This document shows, one piece after another, positions 49,965-59,918 of a DNA stretch of 64,000 bases. The translations under genes and the position numbers were made by a program. Numbering within the stretch: position 1 is the stretch's first letter; the number at the start of each line of letters is the position of its first letter. Below the pieces are notes generated by a model. That model was not told the DNA's origin. It worked only from the letters and a program-made list of their open reading frames with translations, and made no database searches. This DNA comes from Hymenobacter sp. 5317J-9 (GTDB lineage Bacteria > Bacteroidota > Bacteroidia > Cytophagales > Hymenobacteraceae): assembly GCF_022921075.1 (NCBI RefSeq), contig NZ_CP095050.1, positions 1,178,001-1,242,000 of the forward strand, written 5' to 3'.

Positions 49965-50183
49965 ATGGCAAAACAAGCCTCGATTGAGCAGGACGGTACC
50001 ATCCTCGAAGCCCTCTCTAACGCCATGTTCCGCGTGGAGTTGGAGAACGGCCACCAGCTGATTGCCCACATTTCGGGTAAGATGCGGATGCACTACATCA
50101 AGATTCTGCCCGGCGACAAGGTGAAACTGGAAATGTCTCCCTACGACTTGTCGAAGGGCCGCATCAAGTATCGTTATAAATAA
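49965..50183 (+). CDS. infA: Translation initiation factor IF-1
   Basis: IF-1 blocks the A site during initiation. The 72-residue OB-fold protein reads [22 protein letters not shown] and continues to [35 protein letters not shown], exactly the canonical length and pattern. Its place between map and rpmJ is the standard Bacteroidota order. Confidence 0.98.
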   Translation: MAKQASIEQDGTILEALSNAMFRVELENGHQLIAHISGKMRMHYIKILPGDKVKLEMSPYDLSKGRIKYRYK

Positions 50184-50204
50184 ACTCGTTTCTCTTCACA
50201 GGTC

Positions 50205-50321
50205 ATGAAAGTAAAAACCTCGGTGAAAAAGCGTAGCGTGGACTGCAAACTGGTCCGCCGTAATGGCAAGCTCTACGTCATCAACAAAAAAAACCCCCGC
50301 TTCAAGCAGCGTCAGGGCTAA
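50205..50321 (+). CDS. rpmJ: 50S ribosomal protein L36 (zinc-free form)
   Basis: A 38-residue protein beginning [19 protein letters not shown] and ending NPRFKQRQG. The E. coli C-plus form has three Cys and one His for zinc; here only Cys14 remains and the other positions are Ser, Asn and Phe, so it is the C-minus form. It lies 21 bases after infA. Confidence 0.95.
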   Translation: MKVKTSVKKRSVDCKLVRRNGKLYVINKKNPRFKQRQG

Positions 50322-50330
50322 TCCAATTTT

Positions 50331-50395
50331 AGAATCCCGGAGCCTTGGGTACTGGTAAGGTTACTTACCGCCTTCCAAGCCGCTGCCGGGGTTCT
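50331..50395 (+). promoter_or_regulatory. Structured leader before rpsM (candidate autoregulatory RNA)
   Basis: AGAATCCCGG (50331-50340) can pair with CCGGGGTTCT (50386-50395) with one G-U pair. Inside, GGTAAG-GTTA-CTTACC (50354-50369) forms a perfect hairpin, and CTTGG/CCAAG can form a middle stem. In E. coli the rpsM leader is the S4 repressor site; a similar role here is inference. Confidence 0.4.
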
Positions 50396-50420
50396 GTCCG
50401 CAAACACATAACCACACACA

Positions 50421-50798
50421 ATGGCTCGTATCGCAGGGGTTGATATCCCGGACAACAAGCGCGGCGAAATCGCCCTGACTTACATTTTCGGCATTGGCCG
50501 GAGCAACTCCAGCAAAATCCTCACGCAGGCTGGTGTTGATTTGAACAAGAAGGTGAAGGACTGGACCGATGAGGAGTCGGGTGCCGTCCGCGCCATCATT
50601 GCCGCCGAGCACAAGACTGAGGGCGTGCTGCGCTCGGAAGTAACGACGAACATCAAGCGTTTGATGGACATCGGCTGCTACCGCGGTCTGCGTCACCGCA
50701 AAGGCCTGCCGGTTCGTGGTCAGCGTACCAAGAATAACTCGCGTACCCGCAAGGGCAAGCGCAAAACGGTGGCCGGCAAGAAGAAGGCAACGAAATAA
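50421..50798 (+). CDS. rpsM: 30S ribosomal protein S13
   Basis: S13 bridges the subunits from the 30S head. The 125 residues include [34 protein letters not shown] and the basic end [32 protein letters not shown] that reaches the tRNAs. It heads the alpha-type cluster, after a 99-base structured leader. Confidence 0.98.
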   Translation: MARIAGVDIPDNKRGEIALTYIFGIGRSNSSKILTQAGVDLNKKVKDWTDEESGAVRAIIAAEHKTEGVLRSEVTTNIKRLMDIGCYRGLRHRKGLPVRGQRTKNNSRTRKGKRKTVAGKKKATK

Positions 50799-50813
50799 AC
50801 TTAACCGGGAATC

Positions 50814-50855
50814 GGCGCTGGCTCTGGCGGGTAGCATACTCGCGCAGCCAGCGCC
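50814..50855 (+). other. Stem-loop between rpsM and rpsK
   Basis: GGCGCTGGC (50814-50822) pairs with GCCAGCGCC (50847-50855), a 9-bp perfect stem. No T-run follows directly, so read-through to rpsK is likely; possibly an RNA processing or stability element. Confidence 0.6.
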
Positions 50856-50885
50856 AACACCTCCCGCATTTTTTGCGATAACCAA

Positions 50886-51278
50886 ATGGCACAAAAAAGA
50901 AAAGACAAAGCCAAGAAGCGCGTTGTCGTGGTGGAGCAGGTGGGCCAGGTACACATCCGTGCCTCGTTCAACAACATCATCATCTCCATCACCAACAACA
51001 ACGGTCAAGTTATTTCGTGGGCTTCGGCCGGCAAGATGGGCTTCCGTGGTTCGAAGAAAAACACGCCCTACGCCGCTCAAATGGCGATGAGCGACTGCGG
51101 CAAAGTGGCCCACGACCTGGGCATGCGCAAAGCCGAAGTATTCGTGAAAGGCCCGGGTTCGGGCCGTGAGTCGGCCATCCGCGCCCTCGGCAACGTGGGC
51201 ATTGAGGTGACCACCATCCGCGACGTAACGCCGCTGCCCCACAACGGCTGCCGCCCCCCCAAGCGTCGTCGCGTTTAG
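50886..51278 (+). CDS. rpsK: 30S ribosomal protein S11
   Basis: S11 forms the 30S platform with S7. The 130-residue protein includes [46 protein letters not shown] and the C-terminal [26 protein letters not shown]. Canonical in sequence and length. rpsD begins 26 bases later. Confidence 0.98.
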   Translation: MAQKRKDKAKKRVVVVEQVGQVHIRASFNNIIISITNNNGQVISWASAGKMGFRGSKKNTPYAAQMAMSDCGKVAHDLGMRKAEVFVKGPGSGRESAIRALGNVGIEVTTIRDVTPLPHNGCRPPKRRRV

Positions 51279-51304
51279 TTTTTCACTTCAGTTAGGATAA
51301 TAAG

Positions 51305-51910
51305 ATGGCACGTTATACCGGCCCTACCTCAAAAATTGCCCGTCGCTTCAACGAGCCGATTTTCGGCCCCGACAAAGCGCTCAACAAGAAAGCCTATCCT
51401 CCGGGTCAGCACGGCCGCGGCCGCCGCAAGAAGCAGTCGGAATACGCCGTGCAGCTGATGGAGAAGCAGAAGGTGAAGTACATGTACGGCATGTTGGAGA
51501 AGCAATTCGAAAACCTGTTCCACAAGGCTGCCACCATGCCCGGCATCACCGGCGACAACCTGCTCGCTTTGCTGGAAGCCCGTCTCGACAACACAGTGTA
51601 CCGTTTGGGTATTGCCTCGACGCGTCGCGCTGCTCGTCAGCTGGTGGGCCACAAGCACATCACCGTGAACGGTGAAGTGGTGAACATTCCTTCGTACCAC
51701 CTGCGTCCCGGCGACATTGTGGCCGTGCGTGAGAAGTCGAAGTCGCTCGAAGCCATCACCACGAGCCTGTCGGTTCGCAACTCGCGCCAGTTCTCCTGGT
51801 TGGAGTGGGACGGCAAGGAGCTGGCTGGCAAATTCACTACTGCCCCCGCCCGTGAACTGATTCCAGAGAAAATCACGGAACAGCTCATCGTCGAATTGTA
51901 TTCGAAGTAA
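51305..51910 (+). CDS. rpsD: 30S ribosomal protein S4 (zinc-free form)
   Basis: S4 nucleates the 30S body. The 201-residue protein starts [21 protein letters not shown] without the N-terminal Cys cluster, so it is the C-minus form. The S4 RNA-binding domain is seen in [48 protein letters not shown]-rich stem-loop lies 16 bases after the stop. Confidence 0.98.
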   Translation: MARYTGPTSKIARRFNEPIFGPDKALNKKAYPPGQHGRGRRKKQSEYAVQLMEKQKVKYMYGMLEKQFENLFHKAATMPGITGDNLLALLEARLDNTVYRLGIASTRRAARQLVGHKHITVNGEVVNIPSYHLRPGDIVAVREKSKSLEAITTSLSVRNSRQFSWLEWDGKELAGKFTTAPARELIPEKITEQLIVELYSK

Positions 51911-51925
51911 TTAGCGCTACTGGTA

Positions 51926-51950
51926 GCGGCCCGGCAATTTGCCGGGCCGC
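51926..51950 (+). other. GC-rich stem-loop between rpsD and rpoA
   Basis: GCGGCCCGGC (51926-51935) and GCCGGGCCGC (51941-51950) flank AATTT, a 10-bp perfect stem. There is no T-tail, so pausing, attenuation or RNA processing between the two genes is possible. Confidence 0.65.
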
Positions 51951-52081
51951 ACTTGTGCTTACTCGTCTATATAGCGCATGCGTTGAGCTTGCGCTTACTG
52001 CGTTTAAGCTGTCAGCGTGCAAGATTTTAATTAACTGGCGCAAGCACCCGCGTGCGCTACAACTTTTTTAACGCCCCACAT

Positions 52082-53071
52082 ATGTCAATCTTAGCTTTTC
52101 AGATGCCGGAGAAAGTGGTGATGGAGAAATCCGACGACTTCACCGGGACGTTTGAATTTAAGCCGCTCGAGAAGGGCTACGGCGTCACCATCGGCAATGC
52201 GCTGCGTCGCATTCTGTTGTCGTCGCTGGAGGGTTTCGCTATCACGTCGGTGCGCACCAGCAGCGTGCTGCACGAGTTTTCGACCATCGAAGGCGTGATT
52301 GAGGACATGTCCGAAATCATCCTGAACCTGAAGATGGTCCGCTTTAAGAAAGTGAGCGATGCCATCTCGGATAAAATTACGGTGCGCGTGAAAGGCCAGG
52401 ATACCTTCTCGGGTGCCGACATTGCCAAGTTCGCCAGCGGTTTCGAGGTGCTGAACCCCGACCACGTGATTGCCCACCTCGACCCCAGCGTGGAGCTGGA
52501 GCTGGAGCTGACGATTGCCCGTGGCCGCGGCTATGTGCCCGCCGACGAGAACAAGCCGGCTGACCAAGTATTCGGCCAAATTGCCATCGATGCCATCTAC
52601 ACGCCCATCAAAAACGTGAAGTACAGCATCGAGAACACCCGTGTGGAGCAGAAGACCGACTACGAGAAGCTCATCATTGAGATTCAGACCGACGGTTCGA
52701 TTCACCCGGAGGAGGCGCTGAAGGGCGCCGCCAACATCCTCATCCAGCACTTCATGCTGTTCTCGGACAACACGATGACCCTCGAGGGCCCGCGCGTGAC
52801 CGAAGACGAGCCGATTGATGAGGAAACCATGCAGATGCGCAAGATGCTCAAGACTCCCCTGGAGGACATGGAGCTCAGCGTACGCGCCAAGAACTGCCTC
52901 AAGGCCGCCGACATCAAGACGATGGGCGAACTGGTGCAGCTCGAAATTGCCGACATGATGAAGTTCCGCAACTTCGGCAAGAAGAGCCTGACCGAACTCG
53001 AAAACCTCGTGGAAGAGCGTGGCCTGGAGTTCGGCATGGACCTGAGCAAGTATCGTCTCGACGAAGAATAG
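52082..53071 (+). CDS. rpoA: DNA-directed RNA polymerase subunit alpha
   Basis: Alpha dimers form the scaffold of RNA polymerase. The ATG at 52082 gives 329 residues, equal to E. coli. The N-terminal domain has [30 protein letters not shown]; the C-terminal domain after the acidic linker (about residue 250 on) contains [27 protein letters not shown] with the DNA-contacting NCLK residues. An in-frame ATG 30 bases earlier is not supported by homology. Confidence 0.98.
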   Translation: MSILAFQMPEKVVMEKSDDFTGTFEFKPLEKGYGVTIGNALRRILLSSLEGFAITSVRTSSVLHEFSTIEGVIEDMSEIILNLKMVRFKKVSDAISDKITVRVKGQDTFSGADIAKFASGFEVLNPDHVIAHLDPSVELELELTIARGRGYVPADENKPADQVFGQIAIDAIYTPIKNVKYSIENTRVEQKTDYEKLIIEIQTDGSIHPEEALKGAANILIQHFMLFSDNTMTLEGPRVTEDEPIDEETMQMRKMLKTPLEDMELSVRAKNCLKAADIKTMGELVQLEIADMMKFRNFGKKSLTELENLVEERGLEFGMDLSKYRLDEE

Positions 53072-53076
53072 CAGCG

Positions 53077-53140
53077 ATGGCTGAACCGTTGGAGAGTTGA
53101 CTGCGTTGCAGTCGGCCGACAAAGGTTCAGCCATTCGTTT
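53077..53140 (+). terminator. Branched terminator between rpoA and rplQ
   Basis: ATGGCTGAACC (53077-53087) pairs with GGTTCAGCCAT (53124-53134), and an inner GACTGC-GTT-GCAGTC hairpin (53099-53113) makes it a branched structure. TTTTT and a further T-rich run follow. rplQ begins 110 bases later, so partial read-through or a separate promoter must supply it. Confidence 0.7.
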
Positions 53141-53249
53141 TTCCCCTTTTTTATTTTTAACCAGTGTGCCCAAGGGGCAGCGGTTCTAATGAGGCCTTGG
53201 AGGCCCGCCGTGGTCGCCGCCCGCAAGCACACACATTTTTTAACGTCCA

Positions 53250-53852
53250 ATGCGACACGGAAGAAAAGTTAACCAACTGGGCCGTACCACCGCCCACCGC
53301 CACGCGATGCTGTCGAACATGGCTTCGTCGCTCATCCTGCACAAGCGTCTGACGACGACGGTGGCCAAAGCCAAAGCCCTGCGTAAGTACGTGGAGCCGA
53401 TGCTGACCAAGTCGAAGGAAGACACGACGCACTCGCGTCGTATGGTGTTTGCTGCGCTGCAGGACAAAGAGTCCATCAAGGAGCTGTTTGGCAACATTTC
53501 GGGCAAGATTGCCAACCGTCCCGGTGGCTATACCCGCATCCTGAAGCTGAGCGATACCCGTCTGGGCGACAACGCCGAGATGTGCATCATCGAGCTGGTG
53601 GACTTCAATGAAACCCTGATTGAGTCGAAGCAGGCTGCCGCTGACAAGGCTGCTGCTGGCACTACCCGTCGTTCGCGTCGTGGTGGCAAGAAAGCTGCGG
53701 GCGATGCCGCTACTTCGGCTACCGAAGTAAAAGGCGAAGCTGTGGCTCCCGCTGCCGTAGTTGAGCAGTCGGCTCCGGCTGACACGGCTACCGAAACCGT
53801 GAAAGACGGCGAGAGCCGCGAAGAAGCTAAGGCTGACGAAGCCGGTGCTTAA
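53250..53852 (+). CDS. rplQ: 50S ribosomal protein L17 with acidic/Ala-rich tail
   Basis: L17 lies near the tunnel exit. Residues 1-130 are a normal L17: [34 protein letters not shown] then [22 protein letters not shown]. From about residue 130 a 70-residue tail rich in Ala, Glu, Thr and Val follows (starting around [22 protein letters not shown]), doubling the non-core length of the 127-residue E. coli protein. It ends the alpha cluster and is closed by a terminator. Confidence 0.97.
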   Translation: MRHGRKVNQLGRTTAHRHAMLSNMASSLILHKRLTTTVAKAKALRKYVEPMLTKSKEDTTHSRRMVFAALQDKESIKELFGNISGKIANRPGGYTRILKLSDTRLGDNAEMCIIELVDFNETLIESKQAAADKAAAGTTRRSRRGGKKAAGDAATSATEVKGEAVAPAAVVEQSAPADTATETVKDGESREEAKADEAGA

Positions 53853-53876
53853 TTCGTAGCAATTGCTGCAAAGTTG

Positions 53877-53909
53877 AAAGGGGCGCTCCGCAAGGGGCGT
53901 CCCTTTTTT
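53877..53909 (+). terminator. Terminator after rplQ
   Basis: AAAGGGGCGC pairs imperfectly with GGGCGTCCCTTTTTT around a CCGCAA loop, ending in a T-run. Confidence 0.8.
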
Positions 53910-54008
53910 GTTGGAGCAGGCCGCTCTATTGCTTCTATCTAGCCCGTTTGAAAACATGGGCTGTGGCGGTTTTACCCGGCCAGAGGTGCATATGCCGGCC
54001 GATTCCCG

Positions 54009-54016
54009 TACGTTTG
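54009..54016 (+). promoter_or_regulatory. Putative -7 promoter box for eno
   Basis: TACGTTTG matches TAnnTTTG, 33 bases before the eno ATG. A -33 TTG is not obvious. Confidence 0.45.
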
Positions 54017-54028
54017 CAGCATATTTAA

Positions 54029-55321
<1,293 letters not shown>

Positions 55322-55339
55322 GGAATCCTCTTGGGCACC

Positions 55340-55383
55340 AACAGAACGGCCGGTTTTGCGTGAGCGAAGCCGGCCGTTCTGTT
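55340..55383 (+). terminator. Hairpin after eno running into the next promoter
   Basis: AACAGAACGGCCGG (55340-55353) pairs perfectly with CCGGCCGTTCTGTT (55370-55383), a 14-bp stem. There is no separate T-run; the last T is the first base of the TATCTTTA box of the next gene. Confidence 0.75.
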
Positions 55384-55390
55384 ATCTTTA
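55383..55390 (+). promoter_or_regulatory. -7 box of the divIC-like gene overlapping the eno hairpin
   Basis: TATCTTTA matches TAnnTTTG at seven of eight bases, starts with the last base of the eno hairpin, and lies five bases before the ATG at 55396. Confidence 0.45.
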
Positions 55391-55395
55391 CCCTG

Positions 55396-55710
55396 ATGCA
55401 ACTACCCTCGGTTATCGGTCCGGTGCTGCGCGTGTTCCGCAGCTTTTATTTCCTCACTGGGATGGGCTTTCTGGTGTGGATGTTGGTGTTTGACGCCAAC
55501 GACCTGGGCAAGCAGTTCGACATCTACCGCAAGTGGCAGGAGCTGCGCAACGAGAAGCAATACTATCTCGACAACATTGAAGTGGTGAAGAAGGAGCGGG
55601 CCGAGCTGATGAGCTCGCCGGCGCTGCTGGAGAAGTTTGCACGGGAGAAATACCTCATGAAGCGGCCGGGCGAGGACGTGTTTGTGCTGGTGCCCGCCAC
55701 CGAGGAGTAG
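55396..55710 (+). CDS. FtsB/DivIC-type septum formation initiator
   Basis: The ATG at 55396 gives 104 residues. One transmembrane helix (YFLTGMGFLVWMLVFDA, about residues 18-34) is followed by a coiled-coil region (IYRKWQELRNEKQYYLDNIEVVKKERAEL) and the conserved end with EKFAREKYLMKRPGEDVFVLVP. This is the pattern of FtsB/DivIC, the bitopic divisome proteins that link early and late division steps. Its place behind eno mirrors the common eno-ftsB order in many bacteria. Confidence 0.88.
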   Translation: MQLPSVIGPVLRVFRSFYFLTGMGFLVWMLVFDANDLGKQFDIYRKWQELRNEKQYYLDNIEVVKKERAELMSSPALLEKFAREKYLMKRPGEDVFVLVPATEE

Positions 55711-55765
55711 GCGGCGGGCTGGCGCGCTACGGGTCGCCTGCGCCGAAACGGCCGTACTTTGGGCC

Positions 55766-56248
55766 ATGCAAGCACACAAAAAGGCGCTGCTGATAGCTGG
55801 GCTGCTGATGGCGTCCTGCGGCTGGGTGAGCGCCCAGGGCAGCCCAACACCAGCGCCGCGACTGAGCCAGGCTCAGGCGGCCCACCAATTTCTGCGGGCG
55901 GTGCTGCGGGCCGACTATGCGGCGGCTTACCGGCGCATGGCGCCGGAAGTGCGGCACACCATCAGCCTGGTCCAATTTGAGACGTCGGCCAGGCCGCTGT
56001 GGCGCAGCGGGCAAAAGCACCGGCAAGCCATTGAACTCTACAAGCTGGGGGTGCGGCTGGGCGATGGCGGCGCCTCGCGGCTGTTCTACGCGTTTTCCTT
56101 CGCCGCTGATTCTGCGCGCAAGCCGCCGCCGGTGCTGCTGGAGGTCACGTTCCGAGACACCGCGGCGCGGGCAGTGCTGGGGTTTGGGCTGCGCGCTAAC
56201 ACCCCACCATTGCCCGCCAAGCCGTCAGTAGCACCGCGAAAGCGCTAA
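55766..56248 (+). CDS. Predicted secreted protein of unknown function
   Basis: The ATG at 55766 gives 160 residues. An N-terminal signal peptide (KKALLIAGLLMASCGWVSAQG) may be cleaved after SAQ or, since a Cys is present, processed as a lipoprotein; the SAQG site looks better. The body has helix-strand content (AAHQFLRAVLRADYAAAYRRMAPEVRHTIS) reminiscent of NTF2-like DUF3887/DUF4019 proteins, but this is weak. It follows the divIC-like gene by 55 bases with a TACTTTG box just before the ATG. Confidence 0.6.
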   Translation: MQAHKKALLIAGLLMASCGWVSAQGSPTPAPRLSQAQAAHQFLRAVLRADYAAAYRRMAPEVRHTISLVQFETSARPLWRSGQKHRQAIELYKLGVRLGDGGASRLFYAFSFAADSARKPPPVLLEVTFRDTAARAVLGFGLRANTPPLPAKPSVAPRKR

Positions 56249-56343
56249 ATACGGAACGTTGGCACCTGTTCAAGGATGGGCCTTATAGAACTACAGCGCT
56301 GGCACAAAACTTTTTTTGTGCTCGTTTATGCCGAATCCGTAAG

Positions 56344-57690
56344 CTAAACGGATGGAGTGTGAGATGGTACCGGTGCGGTTGCGGGTTTCGTACTGGCCAG
56401 CATGGCCGCCCGGCCATAATAGCGCTGCAGGCCCACCGCCAGCCAGAACAGCACAATCACGCGGGGCTCCTGCCAAAAATCCTGCGTGAAGGAATGCAGC
56501 AGAAAAAACACGGTGTACACCGTGAAGCCCACTTGGGCCGGCGTTTGCTGCCAGCGAAACACCCACCGCAGCTGTCGCAGTATGAGGTAGCCCAGCAGCA
56601 GCACGCCGCTGAGAAAGCCCAGCGCGCCCGACTCGGCCAGCCAGTCGAGGTAGAGGTTGTGCGCGTTCATGCGGCGCAGGGTGGGGGTGTAGTTGGGGTG
56701 GGCGGGGTCGTGGCGCACGAAGTCGAGGTAGCGGTCGGGAAACGTGCCTGGGCCAACGCCCACCACGGGCTCCTGCTGAAACAGCGTGAGGCTGTAAACC
56801 CAGCGGCTCATGCGCTCGGCGTTCGACTCGTTGGTCGAGGAGAAGTCGCTTACTGAACCCAACTCGTGCAGCAAATCGGTTTTGGTGCGCGTGGGCGGGT
56901 GCGGGTGCACAATGTTGATAACCTGCCACGCGCCAAGCACCAGCCCGCCCGCCACGGCCCAGGGCAGCAACAGCCGGATGCCCGCCTCGCGCCCCGAAAA
57001 GGCCAGCAGCAGCAGCGCCTGCGCCAGCAGGGAGATGTAAGAAGCCCGCGAATACGAAAACGCCACCACCATGAGCACGCAGGCCAGTGCGGCGGTGAGG
57101 GAAAAGCGCCCCCGCTGGCTTTGGGCCCGCGGGTGAAACAGCAGCACCATGTTCAGGAGCAGCACCAGGGGCTCGAGCAGCACTGTGAGGTTGGTGTGGC
57201 CGTGCTCTAGGAACGGCTGGGCGATGAAATACGACACCGTGTAGGAAATGCCGATGGTGGCGTGGTGCGCCAACGTGTAGGCGGCCAACGCGGCCGTGCC
57301 CAGCGCCAGCGCCCCCAGCGCCCGAAACCACTCCGTGCGTTCCAGCCGCAGCACGCGCTGTACGCCATAGCCAAACATGGCGTAGAGCAGCACGGCCGCA
57401 AAATACTTGGCCGACACCAGCGGCGAACTGGAAAAGACGCTGGACAAAAACAGCGCGCCGAAGTGCAGGCCGATAAGCTTATCGAGGCGGCGCGTCGTGC
57501 GCGGCCACGCCACCCAGCCCGCCAGCAGCCCCAGCCCCAGCACGCCCACCGTGAGGGCCATGAGGGGTTCCGAAGCCACCATCAGCCCGAAGTGCCAGCG
57601 CGCCGAAAACCAGTCGACCGAAAGCGGCAGGCTGGCCAGCGAAACGTAGAACAGCCCCAGCAGCAGCGAGCGAAAACGCGAAGAATCCAT
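56344..57690 (-). CDS. O-antigen ligase family protein (second copy)
   Basis: The 448-residue protein has about eleven transmembrane segments and a periplasmic loop with SRWVYSLTLFQQEPVVGVGPGTFPDRYLDF and AHNLYLDWLAESGALGFLSGVLLLG, the Wzy_C pattern with the key His. Such proteins join O-antigen or exopolysaccharide chains to their lipid acceptor in the periplasm. It differs strongly from the copy at 34002-35276, so they are not recent duplicates. The gene is alone on the minus strand, followed on the same side by the Hsp70 gene upstream. Confidence 0.9.
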   Translation of the reverse strand: MDSSRFRSLLLGLFYVSLASLPLSVDWFSARWHFGLMVASEPLMALTVGVLGLGLLAGWVAWPRTTRRLDKLIGLHFGALFLSSVFSSSPLVSAKYFAAVLLYAMFGYGVQRVLRLERTEWFRALGALALGTAALAAYTLAHHATIGISYTVSYFIAQPFLEHGHTNLTVLLEPLVLLLNMVLLFHPRAQSQRGRFSLTAALACVLMVVAFSYSRASYISLLAQALLLLAFSGREAGIRLLLPWAVAGGLVLGAWQVINIVHPHPPTRTKTDLLHELGSVSDFSSTNESNAERMSRWVYSLTLFQQEPVVGVGPGTFPDRYLDFVRHDPAHPNYTPTLRRMNAHNLYLDWLAESGALGFLSGVLLLGYLILRQLRWVFRWQQTPAQVGFTVYTVFFLLHSFTQDFWQEPRVIVLFWLAVGLQRYYGRAAMLASTKPATAPVPSHTPSV

Positions 57691-57735
57691 GCGGAAAAAG
57701 GTAGTGCACCACCGGGGCGCAACGAGGCGCCGGGG

Positions 57736-59607
57736 CTAGCCGATTTTCTTGCCCGCCATGGCCTGCTGAATGGAAATGTTCATCACGCGCTCGGCGTAAG
57801 GGCGCGTCAGCTCGTCGAGCTCGTCCATGGCCTTCAGGATGGGGTCGCGCTCAGTGCCGGCCAGGGCCGTGCGCACGGTGGCTACCTGCGCGGCGGTGGC
57901 CGTCAGTTCTTCTTCGGTGAGGTGCTGGCGGTTTTTGCGGGTGAAGTTGTCGACCTGGTACAGCAGCTGCTCGGCGGCCGTGCGGGCTTCAATGAGCAGG
58001 CGGGTGGCCACGTCCTCCTTGGCGTTCATCAGCGAGTCCATCAGCATTTGTTCCACCTGCTCGTCGGTGAGGCCGTATTGGGGCTTGATTTCAACCTGCT
58101 GGCGCGTGTTCGAGCGCAGCTCGATGGCTTCTACTTTCAGGATGCCGTCGGCGTTGAGCAGAAAGTTCACGTCGACTTTGGGCAGGCCCGCCGGCATGGC
58201 CGGAATACCCGTCAGCACGAACTCGCCCAGCTTGCGGTTCTGGCTCACGAGGTCGCGCTCGCCTTGGTACACGGCAATTTTCAGATTCACCTGGCCGTCG
58301 ACGCTGGTGGTGTATTGGCGACCGGCTTTGGTCGGAATCTTGGAGTTGCGCGGGATGATGGGGTCGAGCAGGCCGCCCAGCGTTTCGATGCCCAGCGTGA
58401 GCGGGGTCACGTCAAGCAGCAGCACGTCGCGCCGGTTGCCCGCCAGAATGTCGGCCTGAATGGCGGCGCCGAGGGCCACCACTTCATCGGGGTTCAGCGA
58501 GTTGTTGGCGGGCTGGCCGAAGAACTCCGACACCGCCTCGTACACCAGCGGCACGCGGGTGGAGCCGCCCACCAGCAGCACGGCGTCGAGCTTGGTTTCG
58601 AGCTTGGCATCGGCCAGAGCTTGGCGGCAGGCCGCAATGGTGCGGTCCACCAGCGGACGAATGAGGTCGTTGAACTGCGCGCGGGTGAGCGTGACGGTGG
58701 TATTCTGGCCGGCCTCGTCGGTGAGGTGGGTGGTGAAGTCATCGTGCTGGCTGAGGTATTTCTTGGCCATTTCGGCCGCCAGGCGCAATTGCTGCTGCAG
58801 GTGCGGATTGGTGTGGAAAGACGTGGGCAGGCCGAAGGTGCGGGTCCAGTGGTCCACCACGGCGCGGTCGAGGTCGTCGCCGCCCAGGTAGGTGTCGCCG
58901 TTGGTGCTCAGCACCTCAAAAATGCCCTGCTGAATGCGCAGGATGCTGATGTCGAAAGTGCCACCGCCGAGGTCGTACACGGCCACCGTCTTCTCTTCGT
59001 CGGGGTCGAGGCCGATGCCGTAGGCCAAGGCGGCGGCCGTGGGCTCGTTCACGATGCGCAGCACTTCGAGGCCCGCCAGGCGGCCGGCGTCGCGCGTGGC
59101 CTGGCGCTGCGAGTCGTTGAAGTAGGCCGGCACGGTGATGACGGCCCGGTTCACGGGCGTTTTGAGGGCGTGCTCGGCGCGGGCGCGCAGCTCGCGCAGG
59201 ATGTCGGCTGACAACTCGATGGGCGAGTAGAACCGGTCGTCGACCCGAATTTTCACCAAGCCCTCGGAATTGTCGTCGATGACCTTGTAGCCCAGCTGCT
59301 GGGCGTGCTCGCCGAGGTCGCGGTAGCTTTTGCCCAGCAGGCGCTTCACCGAGTAAATGGTGCGCTGCGGGTCGGTGAGCAGGAACTCGCGAGCTTCGGT
59401 GCCCACCACGGGCTCGGCGCCGTCGGTGGGGAAGTGCACCACCGAGGGCACGATGCTGCCGCGGCCGAGGTCGTTGATGGCCACGGGCTGGCGGGTTTCG
59501 GGGTGCACGTAGGCCACCAGGCTGTTGGTGGTGCCCAGGTCGATGCCCACGATGATTTCTTCTTGCTGGAGGCTGCCGGTGGCAAGGTTGATAGCGACTG
59601 TAGCCAT
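57736..59607 (-). CDS. Hsp70 family chaperone, HscA-like
   Basis: The ATG at 59607 gives 623 residues. The ATPase domain has [54 protein letters not shown] and [17 protein letters not shown]. The substrate-binding domain follows after [11 protein letters not shown]. Unlike DnaK there is no acidic EEVD-like or GGMP tail, the length is close to HscA (616) and the protein starts with a 15-residue lead ([16 protein letters not shown]) as in HscA. A role in iron-sulfur cluster transfer is therefore likely, but no hscB, iscU or ferredoxin gene is adjacent. Confidence 0.88.
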   Translation of the reverse strand: MATVAINLATGSLQQEEIIVGIDLGTTNSLVAYVHPETRQPVAINDLGRGSIVPSVVHFPTDGAEPVVGTEAREFLLTDPQRTIYSVKRLLGKSYRDLGEHAQQLGYKVIDDNSEGLVKIRVDDRFYSPIELSADILRELRARAEHALKTPVNRAVITVPAYFNDSQRQATRDAGRLAGLEVLRIVNEPTAAALAYGIGLDPDEEKTVAVYDLGGGTFDISILRIQQGIFEVLSTNGDTYLGGDDLDRAVVDHWTRTFGLPTSFHTNPHLQQQLRLAAEMAKKYLSQHDDFTTHLTDEAGQNTTVTLTRAQFNDLIRPLVDRTIAACRQALADAKLETKLDAVLLVGGSTRVPLVYEAVSEFFGQPANNSLNPDEVVALGAAIQADILAGNRRDVLLLDVTPLTLGIETLGGLLDPIIPRNSKIPTKAGRQYTTSVDGQVNLKIAVYQGERDLVSQNRKLGEFVLTGIPAMPAGLPKVDVNFLLNADGILKVEAIELRSNTRQQVEIKPQYGLTDEQVEQMLMDSLMNAKEDVATRLLIEARTAAEQLLYQVDNFTRKNRQHLTEEELTATAAQVATVRTALAGTERDPILKAMDELDELTRPYAERVMNISIQQAMAGKKIG

Positions 59608-59918
59608 ATAAAGGAGGGGCCCGCGGTGGCGCGGGCCCGGAGGAAATAAAAAAATAACGCCGGCTGGCGCCAATACAAAAGTAGCCCCTAAACAGGCCCG
59701 GGCTGGAAATGATGCAACCGGGAGCGGCCGGCTATTTACAATGCCTGAATTTTATTCGAAGATTTTGATATTATTTCAAACCAAAACCATTGTAGGGCTC
59801 GTAAGGAAAGGACAAATGCTGTAAACATTTGGGAATCCGAAATATCCGGCCGTTACGGTGGCAGGTGTTCAGGCTCCGCATTGCCTATTTTTTCACCTTT
59901 TCCTTTCAAGCTTTTTAC
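59608..59918. other. Divergent intergenic region between the Hsp70 and DUF4331 genes (311 bases)
   Basis: No gene is seen. On the minus strand a TACTTTTG box (59676-59683) lies 69 bases before the Hsp70 start. The middle is AT-rich (59750-59850). On the plus side, TATTTTTT before the DUF4331 ATG is only a partial promoter match, so its promoter is unclear. Confidence 0.6.
59676..59683 (-). promoter_or_regulatory. Putative -7 promoter box for the Hsp70 gene
   Basis: Minus-strand TACTTTTG matches TAnnTTTG exactly, 69 bases before the Hsp70 ATG. No -33 TTG at the usual distance. Confidence 0.4.
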
